From contig UQVF01000063.1 in the NCBI GenBank assembly GCA_900544365.1, positions 1-8,054 on the forward strand: a stretch of 8,054 nt of DNA, in the 5' to 3' direction. This DNA comes from an uncultured Veillonella sp. GTDB taxonomy: Bacteria > Bacillota > Negativicutes > Veillonellales > Veillonellaceae. Shown here in pieces: positions 1 to 7,900 of the stretch. The position numbers and the translations under genes were made by a program. The notes under the pieces are model-generated. The model saw only the letters and a list, made by a program, of their open reading frames with translations, was not told the origin of the DNA and ran no database searches. Every line of letters starts with the position of its first letter. Positions within the stretch are counted from its first letter, which is position 1.

Positions 1-97
1 TATAGGCAAGTATTAAAATAATCTCTACACCATATTTCTTAATATATCCAATCATGTCTATAGCACTCATATAACATCTTATAATATCAACTTCCAT
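1..97 (-). CDS. Possible start of a further small gene (3' partial)
   Basis: From an ATG at 97 the minus strand is open for 32 codons to the window edge, reading MEVDIIRCYMSAIDMIGYI and then a hydrophobic run (VEIILILAY). An in-frame TGA lies three codons upstream, so the frame cannot begin earlier. No good Shine-Dalgarno is visible before the ATG. It would be the next gene of this immunity-gene cluster, or a remnant of one. The open length is short enough to arise by chance in AT-rich DNA. Confidence 0.3.
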   Translation of the reverse strand, partial: MEVDIIRCYMSAIDMIGYIKKYGVEIILILAY

Positions 98-143
98 GCC
101 AATCCATCAGAAGAAAATTGATTTCATCTATACTTTTGAAAGT

Positions 144-557
144 TTAAATTTCCGACAACCTGCACAAGATATATATACTTTCAATACAAACAGAACCATA
201 AAAGATATATTTCAAAATATAACGCACTCTATTGGTGAGGGATGATAACAATTCCTCATGTACCCAATAGTAGTAACCTATAATAGTGTAAGTTATTAAT
301 AATAAGGAGTTCCATTTAATCCAAACATCTATAAATCCAAATCGAATTAATGTACCAAAAGAGACAGAGAAAATTAATACTCGTAAAATATGAATCCCTA
401 TATTGGTTAACACATTATATCTTTTGTTATTGTGTTTAAACCAATATATACATAATGGAATCAATCCAATGCAATTATAAAACAAAAATAGCATATCCTC
501 GTCATTAGCGCCATAGCTTTCTAGCGTACGAAGTGTAGTTTTAATAATTTCATGCAT
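144..557 (-). CDS. Small four-span membrane protein, second putative immunity or accessory protein
   Basis: A 137-residue protein whose ATG lies inside the end of the preceding gene: ATGCATGA holds both its start and the previous stop, an 8-nt overlap. Four hydrophobic segments can be seen: about residues 22-40 (MLFLFYNCIGLIPLCIYWF), 51-75 (IHILRVLIFSVSFGTLIRF), 78-98 (NSLLLITYTIIGYYYWV) and 113-133 (YIFYGSVCIESIYILCRL), separated by short charged loops (KHNNKRY, TNRVR). I do not recognise the family. Tight coupling to the first membrane protein suggests they act together, either as a two-part immunity to a membrane-acting toxin or as the immunity gene of this toxin next to a leftover from another cassette. 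It is not homologous by eye to the 125-residue protein. Confidence 0.75.
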   Translation of the reverse strand: MHEIIKTTLRTLESYGANDEDMLFLFYNCIGLIPLCIYWFKHNNKRYNVLTNIGIHILRVLIFSVSFGTLIRFGFIDVWIKWNSLLLITYTIIGYYYWVHEELLSSLTNRVRYILKYIFYGSVCIESIYILCRLSEI

Positions 558-927
558 TGGTATCCTCTTTCAGTAAATAACCTAACTTTTTTCTCATCTT
601 AATGATAAAGCCATCATTTGACTCCGCTACTATAAAACATAATAGATGAAGAGGTATAATAAAAATAGTTGTTGCCCAAATGATTGGAATATTCATTGCT
701 CTGAACCGTTTTATAGTGAATATAAACAGCATATAATGAGAGCCACATACAATGATGGCGAATAATAAAGCAATAATATCAACCTCTGCTCCATTTTTTT
801 CTAAAATAAGTGCAGAAATCCCTAGTAGCCATGACCATAACATTATCCATCCAAGACTTTTATTATAACCCTTTAGTGAAAGTGATGTATATGGATTAAA
901 GTTATCTTTTATTCTCTTCATGATCAT
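550..927 (-). CDS. Small three-span membrane protein, putative immunity protein for the orphan toxin
   Basis: A 125-residue protein starting 37 nt after the orphan toxin stop, behind a strong Shine-Dalgarno. Three hydrophobic segments are visible: about residues 25-42 (LGWIMLWSWLLGISALIL), 50-73 (IIALLFAIIVCGSHYMLFIF) and 80-100 (IPIIWATTIFIIPLHLLC), with basic stretches at the N-terminus (MKRIK) and near the C-terminus (KMRKKLG). The segment FTIKRFRAMNIP before the last span faintly recalls the RRLHD loop of DUF805 membrane proteins, but this is too weak for a family call. Its place directly behind a toxin C-terminus argues for an immunity role in the inner membrane. It overlaps the next gene by 8 nt, so the two are probably translated together and may form one membrane complex. 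Confidence 0.75.
   Translation of the reverse strand: MIMKRIKDNFNPYTSLSLKGYNKSLGWIMLWSWLLGISALILEKNGAEVDIIALLFAIIVCGSHYMLFIFTIKRFRAMNIPIIWATTIFIIPLHLLCFIVAESNDGFIIKMRKKLGYLLKEDTNA
564..569 (-). promoter_or_regulatory. Shine-Dalgarno AAGAGG for the second membrane gene
   Basis: The minus strand reads AAGAGGATACCAATG, placing AAGAGG 6 nt before the ATG at 557 and within the 3' end of the preceding coding sequence. It supports the start at 557 and translation coupled to the upstream gene, whose TGA (552-550) lies inside the first codons of this one. Confidence 0.6.
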
Positions 928-937
928 CTATTATATT

Positions 938-945
938 CCTCCTTT
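938..945 (-). promoter_or_regulatory. Strong Shine-Dalgarno AAAGGAGG before the first membrane gene
   Basis: The minus strand reads AAAGGAGGAATATAATAG then ATG at 927, a spacing of 10 nt. A second in-frame ATG at 921 would be 16 nt away, so 927 is preferred. This is the strongest ribosome binding site in the window, so the first membrane gene should be translated well from any transcript that covers it, even if the toxin module upstream has no start. Confidence 0.7.
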
Positions 946-964
946 AATTCACTTACTTCATCTT

Positions 965-3694
965 CTAATAACTCTTTCCCCTTTTTTCACCATAAAATCT
1001 ATCTTTCATTGCTGTAGTGTTAAAATTTATATACCCTTCGCCTCCAGATCCTACATATGCACCTCCACCTATATCAAAGATCGTATCATCAAGCCCAGTA
1101 TATAATGAAGCACCGCTTACTTTATTAAATGATCTTGATAGATAAATATTAACTGTCGTTTCATTATCTCTAATGTTACGCGCATTTGCCACATTAACTA
1201 CATTTGCTCCTAAAGAATAATTTTCAGTTACTCCTGCACCAGCCCCTATTTTAGAAATAATTGCTAACCCTTTGCGACTTGTATCATAATCAAGATGCGA
1301 TGAGGCGCCTACATTCCCTCTCACAGGCCCTATTTTTCCATTTATTCCTAGACCAACACCTATGCCACCATTTACCCAAACCATATCTCTTTTAGGTAAC
1401 TTATCTGCATATTCTTCTAAAATTCGAATCATCTCTCCAGTTAAACCATTCTCATAATTATAGCTATAATTTAACCCTAATATGCGAGCTGATTCTTCTA
1501 GTTCATCAATCATTTGAGGTTCAGCTGCATCTGATAGGTATTTATTGTTATTACTAATAATAATTGCAGATTCAAGCACTTTGATAATACCATCTTTATG
1601 GTATCTTCTATTATTATCTACAAGATACCTATAAATTGCATCTTCATAATAACTTTGTTGATAATTTGACAATCCATTCCACTTAACTCCATAATGACTA
1701 ATACTCCCACCTAGTTCTCCAGTTCCTCCAGCAAGTTTATCTGTTGCATATCCCAAGGCATATTCTAGCCATTGTGCTTTTGCTGGATCACCATTAGATG
1801 CTTCTAATATAGCTGGTGCTAGGAGTTCAGATAGTCCACCTGCTACAGTGCCTACACGTGTATTACCATTCACCATATTTGCACTTATATTGCCCACTAA
1901 TGCATGTAAAGCCACTTTTTCTGATGAGCCTTCCTTCCAACCTGCCATATCAGAGATATGATGAATCGCTTCATTGGCATATTTGTTAAATAATTTAGTT
2001 AGTTCTTGTCGTTCTTGTATGTCTTGTTTGTTGAAAATAGTATCCAATGCTTGAAGGCTATGATTAATATCTCTATGAATTTGACTTACATCTACCTTGG
2101 GATTCTCTACATCAATCATTCCAGGTGCAATAGCAGATTTTGTCACACTGTAAGCTTCTTTTCTTTCACCAGGCATCATATTTGGTAATAGGCCTACTTG
2201 ATTATGCAAGCTATTAACATACTTAAGGTGGCTTGTATAGTCCTTATCTTGATTCAACTGTTGTAAGTGTTGTATCTTAGCTGGAATGCTAAGATTTTTA
2301 TCTGTGACTATAGCATTCTTTCTATCTCTAATGTGCTCCAAAGACTTCCTATATTGTACGTCAGATAGATACGACACCCCCTTAGACCCATAGGTATACT
2401 TCGCCGTATTCTCCATATCCTTCATAACTAGGTATTTTGTTTTTAATGTATTCGTATCTGTTTTACTAGATAACAGAGCCCCTTCTAATGTGGTCGTATT
2501 GCCTACGGATATGTTGAATCCTGTATGTCCTGCATAGAGTCCAGACTGGTGGATCACAGAGGTGTATTTGCTATCTATATCAGTCCGTTGCAAGGAGCTT
2601 TGTAATGATTTGAATGCCCCTTTTTTAGATAGGCTAAGTCCCATACCACCTGATGAAGTATGGTCTGTATAATCATGTGTATCCTGTACAGAGTGAATCT
2701 CTAAATTACCACCAATATTTGCTTGGATAGCCTCCCCTTTAAGAACACCATCTTTGATATGTACATCCTGTTTTGTGTTCACTCCAAGGGTGTTCCTTGC
2801 AGTTATGTTTGATGGATCATGAACTATATCTGTACCTGCTATATTTCCTTTACTACCACTGGCATTGACGGATATATCGGAGAATCGGTGTTGTAATACA
2901 TCATAGGAAATACCAAGAGATCCTTGTTTCTGTTTCATACTCTGTGTCATCTTAGAGGCCGTTTCTTTGCCCTTCACATAGATACTGTTCGCAGAATCTA
3001 AGGTAATGTCCTTGCCTTGTACATCACTTCCTTCTATGCGAAGGTCGTCTTTCTTAGTAGTAACACGAATATGTCCATCGGACACAACGGTCGATCCTTT
3101 TGCTATCTTACTATCTACATTCGTAGAAGCTTCACTTCGTTCTGTGCCTAAAGATAGATTGAGGTGTAAACTCTTGGCTTGGTCTTTCAGTTTAGATTTT
3201 TCTAAAGATGTCTTAGCATCATCATAGGTTTTGTAGGCTAATAAGGCTTGCAATCGTTCATCTTTTACAGTGCGTGCTCGTGTAAGTGTACCTACTGCAT
3301 TGGTTGTAGTATCTACTAAGCGATTCGACAATGAGAGAGTAAGCCCACTTTTAGAAAATCTGTGTGTTTCTCCTGTATGAGATGTGGTATAACCATTACG
3401 GATTGTCACACCAGAGCCTTGGACCTGAATATCCCCTTTAGATGCTACATCACTAGCTTCTACTTGTGTAGTACCTGTAGCACCTAAGGTGACAGAACCA
3501 AAGCGACTTCCAATCACACTGCCTTTGGCTACACTACTCTTAGCATCATAGGTATCTCTTTGTCTTTGTGTTCCAACGGTAATACTAAGCCTACCATTAC
3601 CAAAGATACCAGATTTACGTACTTCTTCACGATGAGTGGCTATAGATTCTTCAGGAGTTGAATTAAAGTTTCTTTTCCCGGATTTATAACGTTT
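965..3694 (-). CDS. Orphan CdiA/FhaB-like C-terminal module with a glycine-rich toxin candidate (no clear start)
   Basis: The frame is open from just after an in-frame TGA (3697-3695) to a TAG at 967-965. The only ATG/GTG/TTG near its beginning is a GTG at 3517, inside a haemagglutinin repeat and without a good Shine-Dalgarno, so this looks like a displaced orphan cassette that needs recombination to be expressed. Numbered from that GTG (850 residues): 1-374 are haemagglutinin repeats nearly identical to module 1; 460-530 are a classic CdiA/FhaB pre-toxin segment (HRDINHSLQALDTIF, IQERQELTKLF, ANEAIHHIS); 531-611 are hydrophobic and Gly-rich (KVALHALVG...TVAGGLSELL); 612-617 are KWNGLS, which seems to stand where VENN stands in enterobacterial CdiA; 713-850 are a Gly-rich beta-like domain I do not recognise. 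Two membrane proteins start 37 nt downstream. The reading frame is intact and not decayed. It could still be translated from the GTG, but I doubt it. Confidence 0.75.
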   Translation of the reverse strand, partial: KRYKSGKRNFNSTPEESIATHREEVRKSGIFGNGRLSITVGTQRQRDTYDAKSSVAKGSVIGSRFGSVTLGATGTTQVEASDVASKGDIQVQGSGVTIRNGYTTSHTGETHRFSKSGLTLSLSNRLVDTTTNAVGTLTRARTVKDERLQALLAYKTYDDAKTSLEKSKLKDQAKSLHLNLSLGTERSEASTNVDSKIAKGSTVVSDGHIRVTTKKDDLRIEGSDVQGKDITLDSANSIYVKGKETASKMTQSMKQKQGSLGISYDVLQHRFSDISVNASGSKGNIAGTDIVHDPSNITARNTLGVNTKQDVHIKDGVLKGEAIQANIGGNLEIHSVQDTHDYTDHTSSGGMGLSLSKKGAFKSLQSSLQRTDIDSKYTSVIHQSGLYAGHTGFNISVGNTTTLEGALLSSKTDTNTLKTKYLVMKDMENTAKYTYGSKGVSYLSDVQYRKSLEHIRDRKNAIVTDKNLSIPAKIQHLQQLNQDKDYTSHLKYVNSLHNQVGLLPNMMPGERKEAYSVTKSAIAPGMIDVENPKVDVSQIHRDINHSLQALDTIFNKQDIQERQELTKLFNKYANEAIHHISDMAGWKEGSSEKVALHALVGNISANMVNGNTRVGTVAGGLSELLAPAILEASNGDPAKAQWLEYALGYATDKLAGGTGELGGSISHYGVKWNGLSNYQQSYYEDAIYRYLVDNNRRYHKDGIIKVLESAIIISNNNKYLSDAAEPQMIDELEESARILGLNYSYNYENGLTGEMIRILEEYADKLPKRDMVWVNGGIGVGLGINGKIGPVRGNVGASSHLDYDTSRKGLAIISKIGAGAGVTENYSLGANVVNVANARNIRDNETTVNIYLSRSFNKVSGASLYTGLDDTIFDIGGGAYVGSGGEGYINFNTTAMKDRFYGEKRGKSY
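968..1381 (-). other. Glycine-rich C-terminal toxin-candidate domain of the orphan module
   Basis: Residues 713-850 (from the GTG at 3517) are full of alternating Gly and small/hydrophobic residues (VNGGIGVGLGINGKIG, GAGAGVTENYSLGANVVNV, DIGGGAYVGSGGEGYINF) and end in a basic tail (EKRGKSY). The pattern suggests amphipathic beta strands rather than a nuclease fold, and I see no conserved His/Asp/Glu catalytic cluster. In polymorphic toxins the extreme C-terminus carries the activity. Because the following genes encode integral membrane proteins, as the immunity proteins of pore-forming colicins and ionophore CDI toxins do, I infer a membrane-acting toxin. The function is unproven. Confidence 0.45.
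2395..3602 (-). repeat. Direct repeat copy B (haemagglutinin-repeat part of the orphan module)
   Basis: Partner of the copy at 6847-8054, offset by 4452 bases. The 36-base identical block at the junction is 2395-2430. Upstream of 3602 the orphan frame continues about 30 codons to a TGA at 3697-3695; whether this also matches module 1 cannot be judged because that copy leaves the window. Confidence 0.92.
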
Positions 3695-3748
3695 TCATTT
3701 AATTATACAGTAACAAAAATAGTAAAATTAGTATCTTTTAATCAATAT

Positions 3749-4891
3749 CTATCCTTTAGACTTGATTATTGTGTCAACACAAGAATACTCACTGCGTTGG
3801 AGACCAAACAGCAATTCCCCTAGCTCTATCTCTTTTTTCCTTTCTTCTCCAACTACGTCTATATATACCTTATAATTTATTTCTTGTTGTCTATCATATC
3901 CTAGACGGTCCAATATATCTATAGCTTCATAATAAAGCTTTGTAGTGAAATCAAATAACACCTCTGCATCGTCGCCAAAAACATTTCTTTTGATAGTTAT
4001 TATATTAAACTCATTGTCCTTAACAGTTATTGTTTGTTGTACCTGTATATAAAACGTTTTTATATAAAACGATACATATATATATGTTGCTGAAACTACT
4101 TGAATATCTCCTTCATTAGTGCAATAAGTACCTATATGCCATACATGACTTTGTTCTTTATCTGGTAGCCTCCCCCCTCCATATTCTTTACATAAGGAAT
4201 CTAATTCTTCAATTGCTTGAGAGTGCATACATCTAGAAATATATTCATCCACAACATACTCCTCATCTATAAATTTACTGTGATTCACTAAATGTATGAT
4301 TTCTTCTGCAATATTAGTTAAAGATTGATCAATATCCTTTGCAATTTTACCGTTAGAATCAACAAGTTCTTCGCCGTAACACAATATATATCCTAAATAG
4401 TGTTGGCATCCTAAAAATTCCTCACCTGACCTTGATTCATCCATGGGCACTAAAGAAACCCTTTCGTGTATATCAACAGTAGAAATGTTACTATAACAAT
4501 TTAATTTCAATAATTCTTCAATATATTGTCTTTCCTTTAAGTAATCATAAAAAACATCTTTTGTAGTTATTGCATATAAGCTAAGGCTATTGAAAAGTAT
4601 GCCATACTTTTTACGATTACTTAAAATCGCTTCATATTCATAATAAATTTCATAACATGGGGACTTAGGATAAACCTTAACCTTCATAGTTGTCACAAAT
4701 GTATCACAATCATTAAGAGTTAATTTTTGACGTCCATATTGTATAAGTAGTTCTGGACCAAAACTATTTACTATATGATTTTTAAGTTTACAGTCTGAAT
4801 ACAAAAAATCAAACGACTTGTAATTTTCTACTTGATTCATTATTTCTTTCTTACTTATAATGCATTGATTAAAGGAATCTTTATTTTTCAT
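3749..4891 (-). CDS. Putative immunity protein for the E3-type toxin (unrecognised 380-residue family)
   Basis: I do not recognise this family. The ATG at 4891 follows the toxin stop after 9 nt, with a GAGG Shine-Dalgarno (4899-4902) that overlaps that stop codon and sits 7 nt from the start, so the gene is probably translated with the toxin gene. The product has no signal peptide or membrane segment, is rich in acidic residues, Tyr and Ile, and has about 11 scattered cysteines, all consistent with a cytosolic protein. Each half seems to contain a beta-rich stretch followed by a helix (about residues 65-130 and 265-330), which might be a duplicated fold, but sequence similarity between the halves is not evident. 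Position directly behind a toxin C-terminus is the standard place for CdiI-type immunity genes. The oddity is size: immunity proteins of E3-type colicins are about 85 residues and CdiI proteins are usually 100-200. It could instead be a fusion or an accessory protein. Confidence 0.7.
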   Translation of the reverse strand: MKNKDSFNQCIISKKEIMNQVENYKSFDFLYSDCKLKNHIVNSFGPELLIQYGRQKLTLNDCDTFVTTMKVKVYPKSPCYEIYYEYEAILSNRKKYGILFNSLSLYAITTKDVFYDYLKERQYIEELLKLNCYSNISTVDIHERVSLVPMDESRSGEEFLGCQHYLGYILCYGEELVDSNGKIAKDIDQSLTNIAEEIIHLVNHSKFIDEEYVVDEYISRCMHSQAIEELDSLCKEYGGGRLPDKEQSHVWHIGTYCTNEGDIQVVSATYIYVSFYIKTFYIQVQQTITVKDNEFNIITIKRNVFGDDAEVLFDFTTKLYYEAIDILDRLGYDRQQEINYKVYIDVVGEERKKEIELGELLFGLQRSEYSCVDTIIKSKG

Positions 4892-4898
4892 TATAATA

Positions 4899-4902
4899 CC
4901 TC
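4899..4902 (-). promoter_or_regulatory. Shine-Dalgarno overlapping the toxin stop codon
   Basis: On the minus strand the sequence reads CGATGAGGTATTATAATG. The toxin stop TGA (4903-4901) shares bases with GAGG (4902-4899), which lies 7 nt before the ATG at 4891. This supports the chosen start of the 380-residue protein and suggests its translation is coupled to that of the toxin gene. Confidence 0.65.
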
Positions 4903-7900
4903 ATCGAATTCTTAAAACCCGATTTTTCTTTTGTTTATTTTGTGGAATTAAATCGATATTTACCTCATCAATATGTTTCATATTTCTATCAAACTTTTCA
5001 AATCTGCCGTGCATTGTATCTATTGTATAATAAAATCCATTATTATCTTTATATACTATTCTACCATCTAATGACCTTCCTACTTTTTCCCATCCATAAT
5101 CTGAAGCAATTTCTTTTAACTTAGTAAATACTGTTCCTATTCTTTCTTCTACTGGCATTTTAGAAATTGCTTTTTCAAACTCTTGAGCTCTTGAATCACT
5201 AGGTTGTAATGACTCTATTCCATCATTTTTACTATTCGTACTCCGTTTTATATATAATGTATTAAGATTATGATTTATCTCTCCAGAAAATTTCTTTAAT
5301 GAAAGTAAACCGTGTGTAGTAGAAATAATACCTTCAGCACTATATCCTAATGCTGCTCGTCCATAATTTAAATTACCAATAGATCCTACATGTGATTTAT
5401 AAAAACCACTAGCTACTTCAAATCCACCTTGTGCTCCCCCAACTATATTTCCTATAACTTTACCAGCTAAGTATTCTGTACTATTCGATGAAATAGGATT
5501 AATTTCAAGAACATTTTTAGCTACAGAATGACCTACTCCATAGCCTACAACATCATCATATCCTTTTACTGATCCTGCAAGAATTTCTATTGTTTTGGTT
5601 AAAATAGGACTCGAAGCTTGACGATTAGCAGCAAAAGCTCTTCCATTGTAAGTAACATAGTTGACCTCTTCACCATCCCACTCCGTTTTTTGAACATTCC
5701 ACCCATGATCCGCCAAAAAATCTCCAAATTGATTATAAGTATAGTCTGAGTCTCTATTGGTAAACAAAAACTCTCCATTAACATATACATAGTTATTGCC
5801 ATCATATGATGTCACTACTCGACTTCTTCTATCAGCATAAATATCGCCATCATTCAAATATGAATTTTTTGATGAGTATAGAATACCGGCTTCGATATCC
5901 CTTCTAACATCATTAGAAAACTGCACACTTTCTGGGCTACGCTCAGTCATTTTCGCTAATGTATAATTGAGACCTTTGTTAAAATATTCAGGATCTGTCC
6001 ATGTATATATACCATCAGCTACAGAACCATCTATTATTTCATCTTTTTCATCTTCTGTACCAATACCATGTTGGACCCTATAATTACTAATAGCAAAATA
6101 CATTCCAATTATTTCAGCACGTCTTTTCTCACTCTCTGCTTCCATAAGTTGTCTCAAAAATGCTTGTTGCTCTTCATGTGTTAACCAGTTAAATTTATCT
6201 GCATAAGTTTTTAATGAGTAATAAGGATTATTCGACTTTTCTGCTATAAAATTTGATATAGAATAAAGCCCCTTTGATACATTTGATGGAAGTTTTTTAC
6301 TATACTCATTTATAGATCCATAAAAACCTCCTTGAAGCATATTATATCCGCCCAATGAGCTGAGAAATCCACTTGCTATACCATGAGCAATAACCTTATA
6401 TAAACCTCCATCCCTCCATTTATGATAATTACTTTCAATTTTATTTGCTAATGATTTATTTCCACTCTTTTCAGCCTCTACCTTTTTTTGTAACAAGATT
6501 TTTTGTTTTTTATAAGCCATATCACCAATTAAATTAAATATTTTACTTGATAACTCCCCTATATATTCAGACTTTTCAATAACTTTGTTCTTTATAAAAA
6601 TCTGAGGTAGTGGATATATATTATCCTCTATGTTGCTATCTTCATTTTTTAAGGATACATTGATCCCATCTATTACAATACTACCTTTTGCGATAAATGT
6701 TTTTGTTCTATTGGAAATGCTATCACTTATAGGTGGCAAGTGAATATCATTATATTGAAAATCTATTTTATTATTGGCTTTATTACCTATATTAATTCTA
6801 TTAGATCTATTACTTATCCTACCAAAATAAGTATGCCCTATTACACTATACTTCGCCGTATTCTCCATATCCTTCATAACTAACTGTTTTGTTTTCAGTG
6901 CATTCCTATCTGTACGACTAGATAACAGAGCTCCTTCTAATGTGGTCGTATTGCCTACGGATATATTGAATCCAGTATGTCCTGCATAGAGTCCAGATGG
7001 ATGAATTACAGAGGTGTATTTGCTATTCATATCTGTCCGTTGCAAGGAACCTTGTATTGAGTTGAATGCACCTTTCTTAGATAGGCTAAGTCCCATGCCA
7101 CCAGATGTAGTATGGTCTATATAGTCATGTATGTCTTGTACCGAGTGAATCTCTAGATTTCCACCAATATTTGCCTCAATAGACTCTCCTTTGAGAACAC
7201 CGTCTTTGATGTGTACATCCTGTTTTGTCTTCACTCCAAGGGTGTTTGTTGCAGTTATATTTGAAGGATCATGGACTATGTCTGTGCCTGCTATATTGCC
7301 TTTACTGCCACTAGCATTAAGGGATATATCGGAGAATCGATGTTGTAAGAGATCATAGGAAACACCTAGAGAGGCTTGTTTCTGTTTCATGGTCTGTGTC
7401 ATCTTAGAGGTCGTTTCTTTCCCTTTCACATAGATACTGTTAGACGACTCCAAGGTAATATCCTTGCCTCGTAGATCGCTTCCTTCTATGCGGATATCAT
7501 CCTTCTTAGTGGTAACACGAATATGTCCATCGGACACAACAGTCGATTCTTTTGCTATCTTACTATCTACGTTCGTAGAAGCTTCGCTTCTTTCTGTGCC
7601 TAAAGATAGATTGAGGTGTAAGCTCTTAGCTTGGTCTTTTAATTTAGACTTGGCAAAAGATGTCTTAGCATCGTCATAGGTTTTGTAGGCTAATAGAGCT
7701 TGCAATCGTTCATCTTTTACAGCGCTTGCTCGCTTCAGTGTACCTATTGCATTAGTTGTGGTATCTACTAAGCGATTCGATACAGAGAGGGTAAGCCCAC
7801 TTTTAGAAAATCTATGTGTTTCTCCTGTATACGATGTGGTATAACCATTGCGTATTGTTACGCCAGACCCTTGAACCTGAATATCCCCTTTAGATGCTAT

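Noticed and set aside
98..146. In-frame reading through the stop of the 137-residue protein adds about 18 residues (TFKSIDEINFLLMDWHGS)
   Set aside because: The protein already ends at a normal TAA after its fourth membrane segment, and nothing indicates readthrough or a sequencing error.
920..1105. Plus-strand open frames at 920-1105, 2006-2188 and 4942-5124
   Set aside because: Short frames antisense to well supported genes, with low-complexity Tyr/Leu/Ile-rich products typical of chance translation of AT-rich DNA.
2102..2110. VEN (followed by P) resembling the CdiA VENN motif
   Set aside because: It lies at residues 470-472, about 140 residues upstream of the pre-toxin/toxin boundary, and the second Asn is missing; the KWNGLS motif is the better positional equivalent.
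3702..3707. TATAAT on the minus strand just before the orphan module, a possible promoter -10 element
   Set aside because: No acceptable -35 hexamer lies 16-18 bases upstream and the surrounding 54 bases are so AT-rich that such a hexamer is expected by chance.
3695..3748. Possible terminator between the 380-residue gene and the orphan module
   Set aside because: No GC-rich inverted repeat followed by a T run is visible on the minus strand; the spacer is simply AT-rich.
3749..4891. Cloacin/colicin E3 immunity family membership for the 380-residue protein
   Set aside because: The product is more than four times the length of those proteins and I could find no stretch resembling them by eye, so only a positional immunity role is claimed.
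5599..5805. Minus-strand frame of 68 codons inside module 1
   Set aside because: Lies wholly within the large gene in another frame, Met-rich, with no sign of independent coding.
7464..7679. Plus-strand open frame of 71 codons, with a matching one at 3006-3227
   Set aside because: Both lie antisense in the same part of the direct repeat, so their similarity only mirrors the conserved minus-strand haemagglutinin-repeat coding sequence; no ribosome binding site or separate context supports them.
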